A stretch of 64,000 bases of DNA from Chromobotia macracanthus (taxonomy: Eukaryota; Chordata; Actinopteri; Cypriniformes; Botiidae): NCBI GenBank assembly GCA_036877525.1, contig JAZGTH010000002.1, positions 6,990,501-7,054,500 on the forward strand. Reading direction: 5' to 3'. This document shows, piece after piece, positions 15,801 to 28,622 of the stretch. A model generated the notes under the pieces. That model saw only the letters and a program-made list of their open reading frames with translations, had not been told where the DNA came from and made no database searches. The position numbers were made by a program, and so were the translations under genes. Numbering within the stretch: the first letter of the stretch is position 1; each line of letters starts with the position of its first letter.

Positions 15801-16103
15801 GACAGGATTATTTTCCTATTATTTTACTTTTCTGTCAACTTGTTAAATAATTGCTTTATATTGGGTAATTTCAATGCTGCATCTCATAGCTTTTTACATT
15901 TTTAACCTACTGTCTGACTTATATTTGTTCATCTACAGCTGGCTCTTAAGGACCCTGTACACAGTGTCTCTCTCCAGCAGTTTTTCTATGAGAAGCTGAA
16001 AGCCCAGCAGATGTTGATGGGAGACCAGGGCTTCCAGGCACTTACGGAAACAGTGGACCCAGAGATCGTGCAACAGCTCCAGGAATTTCTTCAGGGCATG
16101 TGA
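3855..16103 (+). CDS. ipo11: Importin-11, last three coding exons (5' part outside window)
   Basis: Importin-11 is a karyopherin-beta nuclear import receptor that binds RanGTP and carries cargo such as ubiquitin-conjugating enzymes into the nucleus. Three exons are visible: 3855-3950 (acceptor tttctcag, donor gtaagc; starts VIQDKFCGIVNIS), 5051-5135 (acceptor cctacag, donor gtgagt; contains EEPPTEQDKRRK) and 15939-16103 (acceptor atctacag; LALKDPVHSVSLQQFFYEKL to LQEFLQGM then TGA at 16101). Phases agree across both junctions: two bases plus one, then phase 0. Together they give about 114 residues, matching the C-terminus of the roughly 975-residue family as I remember it. The two introns are 1.1 kb and 10.8 kb. 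I found no earlier exon in 1-3854, so that stretch should be intron. The gene sits beside htr1a as it does in human 5q12. Confidence 0.93.
8512..8819. mobile_element. Palindromic MITE with TTAA ends (Angel-like family)
   Basis: A 308 bp element bounded by TTAA on both sides. The left end reads ttaagagaacttcacctac and the right end is its imperfect inverse (gtaggttgaac...tccctttaa). The inside is also loosely self-complementary. It belongs to the same family as the copies at 19029, 20118, 58812, 60165 and 61195. It encodes no transposase, so it is a non-autonomous DNA element. Assigning it to the fish Angel type is from memory. Confidence 0.75.
13714..13746. repeat. AT-rich inverted repeat
   Basis: Arms ttttacactaatat (13714-13727) and atattagtgtaaaa (13733-13746) are perfect inverses separated by five bases. 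A third diverged copy of the arm follows at about 13752-13776. It is probably the core of a degraded hairpin element. Confidence 0.6.
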
Positions 16104-17000
16104 GAAGACCACAGCAGACTGTTAAAAATGGTCTCCTGATACCAGAGATGACCACCTTTTAAAGACAACTTCCTCAAATGCACCTGTTCATAGTTTGAGA
16201 TGATGTAGAGAAGAAACTACTTAAACTGAAGACAGAGACACTGTAAATGTAAGAGAAAAGGAAGGAACTGTTCTGATGCCATGTTTTGTAATGAGAAAAG
16301 GGCTCTAATATTGAGTTTTGAAAGTGCCAGTTACGGCCCAGGCAGAGTTTATACTGAGCCCATATAAAAGAGATGTAACTTTTGTATTTATGTAAGATAC
16401 ACCGCTTGGTCGCATATTATTCCCTCCTCGTGTGGCTTCTCCGCCACATTTTACACTAAGATCACTCTAAGGAACTACTCAGAAGTCTTAGATGTTTTTC
16501 TGATTGAAGGTTTTTTCATATCGGATAAACACAATAAAATATTAATAGATGTATAAAGTGTATATTTACCTACGCACTGCTGCTAATTCTCCTACATTGA
16601 ACCTCTCATATGAGGTTCAGAGGAGGCTGTAATAACCAAAAGCATCAATTTGTTTATTGACAAAAATATGTATTTTAATCGCATACAATTGGATAAGTGT
16701 GGATACTTATTGCTGTAGCAAGTTTTAAAGTACACAGTACATATACATTTACATTTTTTGGTTAGAAATTGGGTGTTTTTAATGCTGGTTTGAAAGGACA
16801 GTCATACAGTAAAGCAACTGTCACTGTGACTGATTTTTAAATAAAAGCCTTATGCTTTAAGCCTTACAGTAACATACAGTACCTGATATTGTATCTTATG
16901 TCTGTAATAACATGATATGCTAAAATATATTACGGCACATTTCACTCTGTAGTTTTATTTTTATGAACCCTGTTTTTTCATTGATGCCACTTCAATAAAG
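16104..17000 (+). other. ipo11: ipo11 3' UTR with candidate poly(A) signals
   Basis: Non-coding sequence follows the ipo11 stop. AATAAA hexamers lie at 16533-16538, 16840-16845 and 16994-16999 (the last in ttcaataaagttc). These are the likely alternative ends of the transcript. Which one is used cannot be told from sequence alone. Confidence 0.55.
16533..16538 (+). terminator. ipo11: Candidate ipo11 polyadenylation signal
   Basis: This is a canonical AATAAA about 430 bases past the stop codon, the first such hexamer in the 3' UTR. Confidence 0.5.
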
Positions 17001-18837
17001 TTCAGCACAGACTGACAAACATTTCTCACTTTATTTGCATGCTAGTGGTTGACATTTTTTGAATGTTTTGCCATCACTTAAATAGATGAAGGCGATATTG
17101 GAAAATCAGAGCCAGGCTGTTTGGCAAGATAATAAAATACTTCTAATATCTTGAAATACTAAAATACTAAAACACTCAATCAAAAACTAAAGTCTTTCAT
17201 AACACAATAAAGTAAATATAAAATAAAAGCATTTCATGTGCTACGGTTTGACACATTTTCAAAATTAGTTAAATAGTATGAAAAGGTTTGGCCTAACAGC
17301 TCTCAACAATGTGCATAAACAAAGCCCACACTCTCATGCTGATGTAATAATCAGAGACAGTCCCTAGTGGCTAAATGTGTGAATCACTTTTCATTAAATG
17401 TGGTATTTCTTAAATTACTGTTGTTATTCTCCCACTTTTAGCATCCAGATTGGTCAGTTTTATGCAAGTCTGGCTACTACTTGGCAGCTTAAAAGTTTAA
17501 GTGGTGCCAGATTTGAAAAACGTTCACTTCTCTGAAAACAATAAGCTTTTTTTAATGATTGCTGAGATTATGATCTGAGCAACCCCCTTGGGCTAGATCA
17601 CTTTCTTTCTTTTATGCTACAATTAGTGTCTTTTTAGAAAAGCTAATTGCTAGTTTTTGCCTGAATTTTGCAATATTCAGTGCATAAAATGTTTCAAATA
17701 TATTCACTTCGAGCCACTTGTAATTGTGGTGAAATAATTGTTGCATAATACCTTTGGACAGGCAGAAATTCTGATCACAAACACATTTAAAAGCCCACGC
17801 ACATTCTGTTTTTTTGTTTGGTCTTAAACTCATTTAAAAAAAATCTTGACAGCTTTAAAGCTCTGCTCACCCTTCACTTTTGTTGTATAAAGAGAAGTAT
17901 AATTTTTTGTAGTTGTCTCTTTAAGAGAGGGCCCTGCAGTACGATTTGGTTTGCATACCCTTGACTCTGTTACACACAATTTATCCAGCGTTTGATGTAA
18001 TGAAAAAACAGTTTGGGGCAAGTTTCTCATTTGCCAGCTACGTTATCACACTGATAAGGAGACATTCTGTGCCATTACGGATATGAAAAAATAATGAAAA
18101 GAAATGAGGGCAATTGACTTTAGAATGTATAGGAGATGATTATTGTATAATTAAATGTCCATCTGAGTGCACAAGCAAAGAACAACAAGCATCTTATTCT
18201 GAATACTTATTTCTGTTTGCACAATGCATTGTTGTGCTGCTATTTTAGGGGTGATTTCTGTGCATGGCAATCACTGAGAATAATGACCTGAGACTGCTTG
18301 ACAGTGGACTTTAGCTTTGCAGTTCATCTGAATTATAAGAGATTACTTAATAGTAAATACGTTTTCAATTAAGTGAAGTGTTCAGTGTCACAGTGATCAT
18401 TCAGGAGCGTTTCATTCAAGTGAGCACTGAAGGCTGTTACTAATACAGAACGTGTTGATATGTTTTATCTGAGATGGATTTTTGTTTGTATATCTTATAT
18501 AAATCGATTACTTAGTCACATTGCCATGTTGTGGCGTGAGAAAGTTGTGTACTAGCATGTTTTGTACTATACAGAAAAAAGGGCCTGCAAGATACAGTAA
18601 ATAGTCCTTAAGGTATACTGTATATATACTATAGTATATGTTACATTTATATTTTAATTACCAAAACTCTTTGCAAATTTCAGTGAACTAAACAGTAAAA
18701 TACAAAGGTCTTGGAAGAAAAACAGTTTCTTGGTGACCCACAAGTGAGTGGATCAGTCAGGGGAAGGCTTGGATGCATCACCAAGCAAATCTGTCCTATC
18801 TCCACTTTCCAGCTTGTCCTTATTTTCTGCCATGTTG

Positions 18838-18905
18838 CAAATCAAATCAAGTTTATTGTCACATCACCTCAACACGTGTAGAAGTGAGTGAAAATCTTGA
18901 TTTTC
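18838..18905. repeat. Possible degraded interspersed repeat (tttattgtcac type)
   Basis: The segment aatcaagtttattgtcacat and the following bases resemble a tail motif often seen in interspersed repeats of fish. It is short and the boundaries are not visible. The class is not assigned. Confidence 0.3.
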
Positions 18906-19028
18906 AACTTTAATATCTGATTTTGTCTTGAACAGAAGAGAGATTAAAATGGTATACGGTTTCTGAAAATAATGACAGGATTTGTATTTCTTGATGAACT
19001 GTTCCTTTAAGCTCATAGTCTTGATATA

Positions 19029-19318
19029 TTAAAGGGATCGTTCACCCAACAATGAATATTCCTCCATCATTGATTCACCTTTATGTAATTCCAAACATGC
19101 ATGACTCTTCAATGGAACACAAAAGAAGATATTTTAAGTATGTTGGTAACCAAACAACAGTGGCACCCATTGACTTTTATTGTTTACATACAAAAACACC
19201 AAGACATTTCTCAAAATATCTTTTGTGTTCCACAGAAACAAAAAAATCATAGATTTGGAATTACATGAGGATGAGTAAATGATGGAAATGTTCAAGTTTG
19301 GGTGAACTATCCCTTTAA
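19029..19318. mobile_element. Palindromic MITE with TTAA ends, nearly complete
   Basis: A 290 bp element flanked by TTAA. Left terminus aaagggatcgttcaccc and right terminus gggtgaactatcccttt are inverse to each other. The two halves also pair internally: gaacacaaaagaagatattt on the left answers aaatatcttttgtgttcca on the right. It is the best-preserved copy in the window and has no coding capacity. Confidence 0.85.
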
Positions 19319-20117
19319 ACAATAATGTTTAACATTACCATCTACATAATGTTGACTTCTCAGTTCCAGACATTCAGTGACAGGCTACAGTCTAGTCACA
19401 GCCTGCAACTGGCCAACCTCCATATCTGTCCTAGGAAATCAAGACCGACAAGAGTTTAATAACGACAGAGTTAAGTGCATCTTCTGAATACTCTGTCTAT
19501 TGGAGTAAGATGTTTTCTATAGTTTTTCTGTTATCAGTGCTATGCTGGTGATCCTCAAGTGTATTTCAGTCCCCTGTTCTCTCTCCTGAACTGCGGTCTC
19601 AAAGAGGATCTCATCATGCTTCCCTAATGTCAAACTGGCCGCCTACTCATCACCTCAAGACAGCTACTTTCCCTCCATGAAATCGCTCGACTGATTGAAG
19701 GTCACATTGTCGTTGCCTGCAGGTGTGTAAAAACACTCAATGTCATTCTGGATGACCTTTGAAAATGTAGCTTGCCAAGCTACAATCTACTCAAATGAAG
19801 CTCAGGGAGGTTTAGGGACACTTTTGAGTGATTACAAAAACAAATCAGTGAATCGTTGTTTTAAACTAGTTAATTTCAGAAAATTTTCAGAAGCCATTTA
19901 TAAGCAATGATTTTCTAGGAAAATGCTTTTAGAGACCTTTCTCTATTTCTATATTTGTGCACATCAGCCGCATCTCCATCTTGCCCTCCATCAGCTCTCA
20001 ACATGAATTCAGAATGCCTTCATCTGTCCTCATTCGTGGAATGAACTGAACAGGTGATTTACCAGTATTATTTTTATCATTTCCACATGTTTTGTACAAA
20101 CTGTTTTGTACATATTT

Positions 20118-20277
20118 TTAAAGGGCCGGCTCATCCCGAAAAATAGAATTCTTTGAAAAACTCCCTCCTTATGTTGTTTCTAAACTGTGTGATTTTCTTG
20201 TTTGGAGCACCAAACCCTGAAGTCATATGGGTTTCAAAACAGAGCAAAGTAATTTTTTTGGTGCACTATTTCTTTAA
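20118..20277. mobile_element. Short diverged copy of the palindromic TTAA MITE
   Basis: A 160 bp segment begins TTAAAGGGCCGGCTCATCCC and ends gtgcactatttctttaa, which corresponds to the two MITE termini with many changes. The centre has been shortened compared with the 290 bp copy. Confidence 0.65.
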
Positions 20278-22535
20278 GATCTTATGTTAATCACTTATAT
20301 AATAGAAAGCTTTGTGTAAGTTTAGTTTACTCACAATTGCAGGCTTATCGCATTGTTTTAAAAATTTTAACAAGTGACAATGTTTACTTGCATAAAGTCT
20401 GTTGTTAAAGATGAGCATTATGGCTTTGTGTCTGTTGGGTTAATGTTTGACTCACATCCCTTACTGCCTGTTTTGTCTCGCAGTGCGTGATTATATAGAA
20501 TCACAAACAGAGCCTTCATTGTGACAGGGAAGCCAATATCTTTTATCCATTCAAGTGTCAAATCAATTTTAAGTTCCTAAACTGGGAAAGGAACAAAGCA
20601 ATGTGGTGTCAGAATAGAGGAATGGGAAGCTGATATACTTGGCTTGCAGACGTGGGTGGCTCCCTCTATTGTGTGTTGAAGGAAGGCTATGACAGTCGAC
20701 CTGAAAAGTCTTGCGTCTCGGTATGCTTGTGTGCGTGTTTAAAAAAAAGTTGCCTTAAAACAACATGCTCTGTTTTTCTTTATGCAGGCTGAATTTATAT
20801 TCAACAGAAAAGCTAAGAAACTTAGCTTTTACTTAAACAGTATGGCTGTACAGAAACATTAAATTTTAATTAAACATTCACAACGAATGAATTTCATTGC
20901 TTTGTTAATAAAAGTATCACAAATTGAACAGTAGGAAAAGATACGCAGTGTATGCACTCTAAATAAAGTATGGGATACATACATTATAAAAAATAAATTT
21001 TATGTCTATGTAAATTCTGCAGACAGTATGTGATTTCCTTTATAATAATAGTACCCACACAGGGGTGATACACATTTGTACTTTCCCTCACACAAATATC
21101 TCCTGCTCTAGAGTCTGTTTATATGCATAACATTACTCCTCTAGTGATGCTTGTGTCTCTGTGGGATTTCATTCACAGTGTACTACAGCCATTAGAGTTA
21201 AAAGTTGCAATTAAGACTCTGTGTAATTGTGCTGGACTGAAGTGGAGAAAATGATGTCTCCAGGTGTTGTTGAACTCCTTGCGCACAAGCACAACAGTGT
21301 GCTTAATCAGTGCTGTCTGTCTTCATTGTTATGAGCAGCCAAAGACTGTCGTTATGTGACATCTGGAATAGGTCAATACTTTTTCATTAACAATGTCTTT
21401 GTGCCTTAAGGTGCACAGTGTGTCCATTCAAGCCTCAAGCAATGCTTATGTGCTACAGCAATCCAACCCAACTGCACTCAATAGTGTTCAGAGATTTCAA
21501 AGGAATCATTTGTTTGGATTCATTTCTGTGATGTATTTTGCACTGAATGCTAATTTTAGGTTTTAATTGATCAAATTGATTATGAATAAACAGCAGGAAT
21601 AGCTGCTATTGAGTGTCACATTTTAAAGGAAAAAAGCACCATGCATCTATACATTTTCTTAGTTGGATGCCCATTAATAGTATTGTATCAAATTATTGTT
21701 ATCATGTGCCCTTTGAAAAGGCTTGGTACCCTTTGATGTCATCAAGTATTGTTTTACTTCGCATTCTTTGTTAAATTTTTGTGTGGTTTCCTGACAAAAA
21801 CTTTTTGGTATAGTGATGTCAGAGCTGAACTCTCACTGGCTTGTTCAGCTCAGGTTGGATGATTTTTCATTGCAGTTTCAGGACCAGGCATCCGCTCACC
21901 CTTTGATTTGCACACTTTTCAATCACATTTCTCTGATTCCTTTGGAGAATGATGAAGCTCCCCTGTGGATAAGAGATGAGGAAATGATTCAAGACAGTCT
22001 CCTATTTTTCTCTTCTCTTCTCAATTAGGACCTGGAGTGGCTGTTGCTGATGAGACATTTTGACTGGAAAAGAATTCATTACAGCTTCTTTGACAACAGC
22101 ATTGGTGATGTGTTATTTCCCTGAGGTGGTGTAGCTTGTGTTCAGAAGCTTGTGTTCTTTTGCAGCCATCAGAAAATCAGCATTATATCAAGAAGAGAGA
22201 GAAGATGCGGTGGGGAGATTGTTGAAACCAACACATCTCAGCTCAGGTCAACTGGAGTGCATTTCAGAATGTGAAATAGATGAGGTAGCAGATTCTTTAC
22301 TTTCGACAAATGGTGAAAGTGGTGTACCATTACTTTAAATGCAGAAAATGCACAAATGCCCTAGTAAATGAAGTCACACAGGGTTCAAAACTCTAGCTGT
22401 AGGTTAGACAAGTGTAAACTTTGTTCCAAACATGTTCCAAAATTAGGTAACGGGGTTGCCAAAATTTCAACAATGTAAAATTAAACAGCGAATACAATAT
22501 TTAATTTGACCTATTGATAACAGCTGAAATGTATA

Positions 22536-22697
22536 CACTGGAAAAAAAAAAAAAAAAAAAAAACAACTTTGCTGCCTTTAATTTTTTTAAGTCATTAAAA
22601 GTCATTTCAACATAAAAGTTTAAACCCTGACTGATATAATTTAAAAAACATGTTAAGAAATTTTTCAACCAGTTTTTACATGTTACAGCAACTCATT
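22536..22697. mobile_element. Truncated CACTG-poly(A) hairpin element
   Basis: It starts cactggaaaa with a run of 22 A, followed by ctttgctgcctttaattttt and a body clearly related to the complete element at 24399-24650 (shared aagtcatttcaac, gtttaaaccctgactg and gttacagcaactca). The right terminus is missing. Confidence 0.65.
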
Positions 22698-24398
22698 ATT
22701 GTATGAGTATGCACTCAAATGCATTGTGTTGATACGGTATACCAATTCATGAAGTGTTTCATAAAATGCTGCATGCCTTGCAACCTCATATTTCACTGAT
22801 GGCTGTATTTCTTGTGGCAGGTGATGAGGGTGTTTTCTGGATTATTTGACGAAGCCTGACAGTTGCCCTTTGAGTCTCTTTAACAGCTTCCTGACCCTCA
22901 GTTCTGTCAGCTTTAAAGAGCTCAGAGACCTCAAACAATACCGGCAAGGTTTAATTCTTAAGTTTTCGCTTCTCAAATAAAACACTAAACCCCTGAGGCC
23001 TTGCTGATGGCTGATTTCTAGTAACAGTTGTGGGGGTTGCTGTGAAACGATGTCTCCAGGGAGCTCTGCTCGAGAGCCTAGACAAGTAGCACGGCTTTGT
23101 GGAATATTTTGCAGGTGGCATTTCTGCTGCCAAAAAACAAATCTCTTCACTTTTAAACTCCTTAACAAGCTGCCATAGGATGCATCATTACTGGAAATCA
23201 AAAGCTTGTGAAATCAGAGATCACATTAATGCTGCTTATTACAATTCACATCTTTAATTATGCCACTTAGTCTTTTTGTGCTCTCACCCACATAATATCA
23301 CTGTGATTTAAAGTGAGGTTTTAATCTAAGATGCAGAAAGAAACCACTGATACACTGTCCAAACTCAACTCAAAATTACTGTCATTCCCTAAAGGCCACT
23401 ACAGTGTAAGCTTGTCATGAAGATCTACTTCCTGTCTGCTTTAGTACGAGCAGCTATGTTGAAAGCTCTTAAGTTATTGTCAATTAAAATGTCATCAGTT
23501 GCTAAGGTATGTGGTTTTTGTGTGTCTACATATTTGTAGTCATATAGTGTACTTAACAGCATGACTGACAGACCGTTCTCTCCATATTCCCACAATTATG
23601 GGTATTGTGTAATGCAAGAAGACTCATCAAAGGAAGTTTCTTCAGAAGATGTTGAGCTTCTGTGCATGGGTCAATTCAGGCCAGGCTGTTCTCTAGGGTT
23701 CAAATTGATAATTTGTTTTCAAATTTTCAAGTTTAATCCAAAGTGCTGACTTGAGGTGCTGTCCAAGATCTTTCTAACTACTTGTTATTATTCCCTTATT
23801 TAAATAGGCTTCTGGAATTGAAAAACATATTTGTACCGGCTCTCTAATTCCCTTTTATCTTTCTACACTTCTGCTGGTGGTGGGAGATATTGAGAGCTCA
23901 AGAAGCTCTTAAGAAAACCTGTTGTGTTTAAGAAGCTAAAGTTAAAGTCTGAAAACTTTAATTAAATTTGGCTCTGTTTTTCTGTTACTGAAAATCTTTC
24001 AGAAAGATAAACCTTTAATTCCAAGTTATTTGCTTGGGTTTCAAGCTTTCCTAAGTGTAGGTTTAGATTGGAAAGCATTTTTGCCTCTATGTGGGATAAA
24101 TTACAAATTTAGATGGATTAAGTAAGCCTAGTTCAAATATCTGGATTGTAGACACAAAACCTGTATGTCAAAATCTTCTGTTGTGCCTTGTCTATGTGAT
24201 GCCTATTTTGTATGCTCCTTGTGCTTTTGGCTTGCCTGAAAACTTCTGCCATTAGGCTATATGAAATTAATCACAATTCACTTGCCATTAGTTTTTAAAT
24301 TTTTATTCAAAAATGAAATAAAAAATGCAGATCATGCTTGTTTTGTTTAGGCAAAAGTAACAAAATTGGTAATTGTCAGTTTTGCATGAAATTACACA

Positions 24399-24650
24399 CA
24401 CTGTAAAAAAAAAAAAAACCTTGCTGCCTTAAATTTTTAGGTTCAATCAAATTGGCATTACAAGTCATTTCAACTTAATAGTTTAAATCCTGACTGGTGT
24501 AACTTATAAAAATAAGCAAAATGTTAAACTATTTTTAATAAATTACAGCAACTCAAGACCAGTCAAGATTACAAAGAGTAATTTGAAATGACTTAAGCAG
24601 CCACATTGATTGAACTTAAAATTTGAAGACAGCAAAAAATTTTTACAGTG
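24399..24650. mobile_element. CACTGTAAAAA palindromic MITE, complete
   Basis: A 252 bp element with perfect termini cactgtaaaa and ttttacagtg. The interior is self-complementary: aagtcatttcaac on the left is answered by atttgaaatgactt on the right. It has no open frame, so it is a non-autonomous DNA element. The second copy lies 1.9 kb to the left. Confidence 0.75.
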
Positions 24651-26470
24651 TACAGAATAATGCCAGTGAAAATTAAGGTGTGTTTTCACTCTGTTGGTGC
24701 ATTAAGAGTGTACTTCACATATGATACAATGATATCACGTGGATGATTTGTGTATGATATCTCATGATAGAAAAGTAGTCAAGAATTCGTTAATTCCTCA
24801 AGTGAATCACATTCACTTTAGGCAGGATGTGTTGAATGTCTTTGACCAAGAAGCATGTATCATTTTTAGTTCAGTTTCTCTTCTTTCAGTATGCTAGCGA
24901 GCTTGAAAATTGTCTGTCAGGAGCCTCATAGCACTTACATGACACAACATAAGGAGAAAATAACATCAAAGCCAGTTACAAGACAAATTGCTTTCTGAGT
25001 AAAAACGAATGATGCCATTGAGTTCCTAAGAAACTGTGGTGACATATTTCAAAGATGTTTATGTTTCATGACTTCCAGCTGATGTTGCATTTTGACAAAC
25101 TGTGAAGCCACACAGTGAATGAAACTGAGGTGCGACCTCAGGTGTGAAAAGTTCAAAAGCATTTAATCCACTCCTGAAATTTACACTGATCAAAATCTGT
25201 GGAGTTATAATTATGGAAATTCTTTTGACATGACTCTAGGCAACCTTAAAATTGAATAAACCACACATGAAAATAACCAGCATACTCTGAAATTTTAAAA
25301 GCACACTACAGACCACAAAACACTTAAAGCCAGCATACAAAATGTATCTGTTAGACTAATCAGAGCTGTTTTCTTATAGTAAATATAATGCTTGATTTGG
25401 TCACTGCATCTTAATTAGGGTTTTTAATTTAATGTGTTATAATTTTATATATTTTATATTACGTTTATAACAAAAATAATGCAATAAAAACATTAACACA
25501 ATTAGTTATGGCCCGTAACTATTTTCCATGTTTTGAAATCATCTACATTTTGGGGATTTTTTTCAATATATATTCATATATGCCATTTATTTGATAAACT
25601 AATTAGCATCATAATGTTTTTGATTGATAGCTCTAATCTTTACAATTGAAAATTGAAGTTTATGGCATAAATTGGCCACAGAAATTCATATTCATGGTTT
25701 AACTCTCCACCTGTATCAACACTTTATCATCACCTTCATACCAACAACTATTGTTTAGCTGAGAGATCTAATTCTGATAGGTGTGTGGAAAGCATGTGTG
25801 CCACCACTTGAGCAATATTCAGCCTCAGTTACACAAATCAATTATTTAATAAAAGTCGGTGACAAATATATTTTGTGTAGACTTCCAACTGTCACCACCA
25901 AGGTTAAAGAATTACAACACGTCTGTTGAAGATTTAAGGCTCAGTGATGCTCAACTGTTTGAGATATTAAAAGCTCTGAATTATTTTTTGCAGTGTGGAC
26001 AACATATCGATTACTGTTACTCAATAATGAGTTTTACCCTCTGCATACAGTGGCTTTGATTGGCTGGAGCTCTGCTGGATGTTTTGTTTACACTTGCTGT
26101 CTTACCTGCTTAATCTTGGACACATGGTTTTGATCGATCACAGTACTAGATTATAGAGGACATTGTTCGGAGGACCTTGACATTATGTACTGCACTTTAG
26201 CAAAGGCCTGTTTGTCATGTTTATGCCTGGATATGATTTCTGGTAGAGTTGACTGTGCAGTTGTTGGATGGTCAGCAAGTTTTCTTCTCATAGGAATCAG
26301 TTAGTCGATGGTCATCGATTTAATTAGTATCTGACGTAATAACAGTCAATCAGTACTAGAATTCATTAAAAAACATGAATTATGGTTACATTTTTTTAAC
26401 AGGGGTCACAGTCTGAAGGAATTTATAAATGCTAAAGTTCTGGGAAAACTTTCTGTACTTTCATCAGATG

Positions 26471-26510
26471 CTTTTTAAGATCAAAGTCACTTTTTTAAGA
26501 TCAAAGTCAC
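26471..26510. repeat. Tandem duplication of 20 bp
   Basis: Two adjacent near-identical copies of the 20-mer ttttttaagatcaaagtcac. It is probably a replication-slippage duplication. Confidence 0.8.
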
Positions 26511-26637
26511 TTTATCCATGGTCATCCTGTGGGACCCTAATGAGTAGGCTGAAGTATAGAGGACCCATTTTCTCCTAAATGTATTTTGAAATCAAAATAA
26601 TGTGAACTTTCCCATTATACAGTGTTCTCTACACAAC

Positions 26638-26768
26638 TCGCGGCTCAGCTACGCACTGCAAACGCAGCCAGTGTGAAAGCACAACGGATACCACTGCCCT
26701 CCGTGCTGCATACGCGCCAGATACGCAATGCATACGTACTGGATACGCATGCGGTGTGAAACAAGCCT
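26638..26768. repeat. GC-richer block with repeated TACGCA/TACGCG words
   Basis: Within about 130 bp the words tacgcac, tacgcgc, tacgcaa, tacgtac and tacgcat recur, and gtgtgaaa appears twice (about 26671 and 26754). This is unlike the AT-rich surroundings. It resembles the end of a non-autonomous hAT-like fish element, but no clear terminal repeat or target duplication was seen. Confidence 0.4.
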
Positions 26769-28532
26769 TAAACTAAGGAAAATAAAAGTAGACTGTATTT
26801 GGGTTTTACAAAGAGAAATATTTGTAATATTCTGACCTTGACTGTCATCTTCACTGTTTGTTCAGTCTCTTTCTCTTTGTGGGAAAGTAAGAGTTTTGCC
26901 TCATACTTTCACAGACCTTAAAGAAGGATTGAGAGGCAAAGAGATTGTGCTCTTGAAGGCAGTGATGTCAATCACAGCTCAAAGTGTCCTGGAGGAGCTA
27001 GAGCTTTATTGTGATATGAGTTTCTCATTGACTGAAAAAATGACAACATTTTGAGATTATAACTAGAGCAGAGAGAGAAGTGCAACTGAGAAAACACATC
27101 AGTTACTATCATTGTTTATGGATTATTGAACAAATACTTCTTTATCACTCTGATTAGGGATAATCATCAGAGCATTTGTCCTATCATAATGTAAAGTAGC
27201 TGTTGAGGCGTGGAGGAGAGGCCTTTTCTAGATAGAAACATTAATCTTAGTCCTGCACAAATGATTATTTAATACATACAATTACAGGAGCATTTCCACT
27301 CAGTAAAGACTCCAATTTTTGAACCTCACTTTGTATATTATTACCCCATGCTTCTTTTAATGAATGTGAAAGGACAGTAAAAAGACCTAATATAAATAAC
27401 AAATTACAGGTTTGTAATTGTAGTACTATATACTGTGTTTATGGGCCTTGTATTTTGAACAGGATGGTCTGAATGCCTCAGGTGCACACCTTACATCACA
27501 GAGACAGAAAACACAACAATTTAGCTTGATTGCAAAGGTGTTTTATAAGCCCCTGAACCTGAAACAGGATGTTGTGCCCTGGGGAACACCTCATTGCAGA
27601 AAGAAGGATTAAAAGAACAGGAAATTAGTTAAAATAGAACAGAGCAATTAAAATAGATTTGGACAGGTCTGTTTTCTATTATAAAATAATAGTTCTGGCC
27701 CTTGATGCTTCTTGGAAAGACAGTGTATTCTGATAATTGTTAATAATAAATATAACAGTTTATTAAACGTTGGTGTCTTTTATCATATTACTATTGCCAC
27801 CATTTTGTGCATTTATTTTCCTCTTGCTGAAGACCATTTGTTACCGTTATTGTTGGTAAAATCATGGTAATGCAGTGGCTTATTACCTTACAAACCCAAA
27901 TAGAACTTGCATTGTCCTTTAAAAGCTGTAGTAAAATAAAGCTCACCATTTTATACATAATAAATAGCAGCTGCCATTTACTGTGTGCGCCTTTAAAGAC
28001 AGACCTCAATTCAAATGATGTCTGTACCAGTTATTACAGCTTTTATTTTACAGCAAAAATACCTCAAGGGTAGCAAAATGTTCTCAGTGCTGAAGAATGT
28101 TATTTCATTAAATGACTGACTACGAAGCCTTTTATTGTATGTTTTTTTTAAGTTTCTGAGTGCTCAGATTCTTTGCTCCTTTCGAAGCCCATTTCATTCT
28201 TTCTGTTCCAATTTTGACAGATTTCATAAGTGATCTATGTAGTGCCATTCAGCACAGAATGAAATACTCCTTTTATCTCTCTCGCACCCACAATGTCATT
28301 GTGCTATTTCTTATTTCTTCTTAATTAAATGGGCTTATGCTTTACATTTCGTGCTCATGATTGAGAGTAATTACAAAAGTTCTGAGTAATAAGCATAAAT
28401 AACATGTAGTTAAATGTAATTAAATTGTGGTAGCCTAATTACACATCATTATTTCTGTTTAAATTAATCACCTTATCATAATAAATGTGTAAAGTTTACC
28501 TGAAGGGTATAGGTCTCATAAATATGAAACTG

Positions 28533-28622
28533 CTGTCATTATTTACTCACCTTCATGTCGTTCCAAAGTTGTATAACTTTTTTCAGTGAGACATGAAAAG
28601 AATGTTGAAAAATGTTGACACT
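28533..28622. mobile_element. Fragment of the palindromic TTAA MITE (left half)
   Basis: The phrase tcattatttactcaccttca followed by tgtcgttccaaagttgtata matches the internal left half of the family seen at 19029-19318. Termini are absent. Confidence 0.5.

Larger units (their letters stand above)
5136..15938 (+). other. ipo11: Large ipo11 intron, 10.8 kb
   Basis: This stretch lies between the penultimate and last ipo11 coding exons. It contains one near-complete palindromic MITE (8512-8819), a small AT-rich inverted repeat (13714-13746) and a block near 10490-10730 that looks less random than its surroundings. No LRR-type gene comparable to human LRRC70, which overlaps IPO11 in human, was found. 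Confidence 0.6.

Noticed and set aside
15939..16103. Possibility that the ipo11 exons are a retrocopy or pseudogene
   Set aside because: Three separate exons with consensus splice sites, matching phases and no lesions show a working spliced gene.
22842..23201. 119-codon open frame on the - strand
   Set aside because: No recognisable domain, no splice context and no promoter or poly(A) signal seen. Frames of this length are expected by chance in this much sequence.
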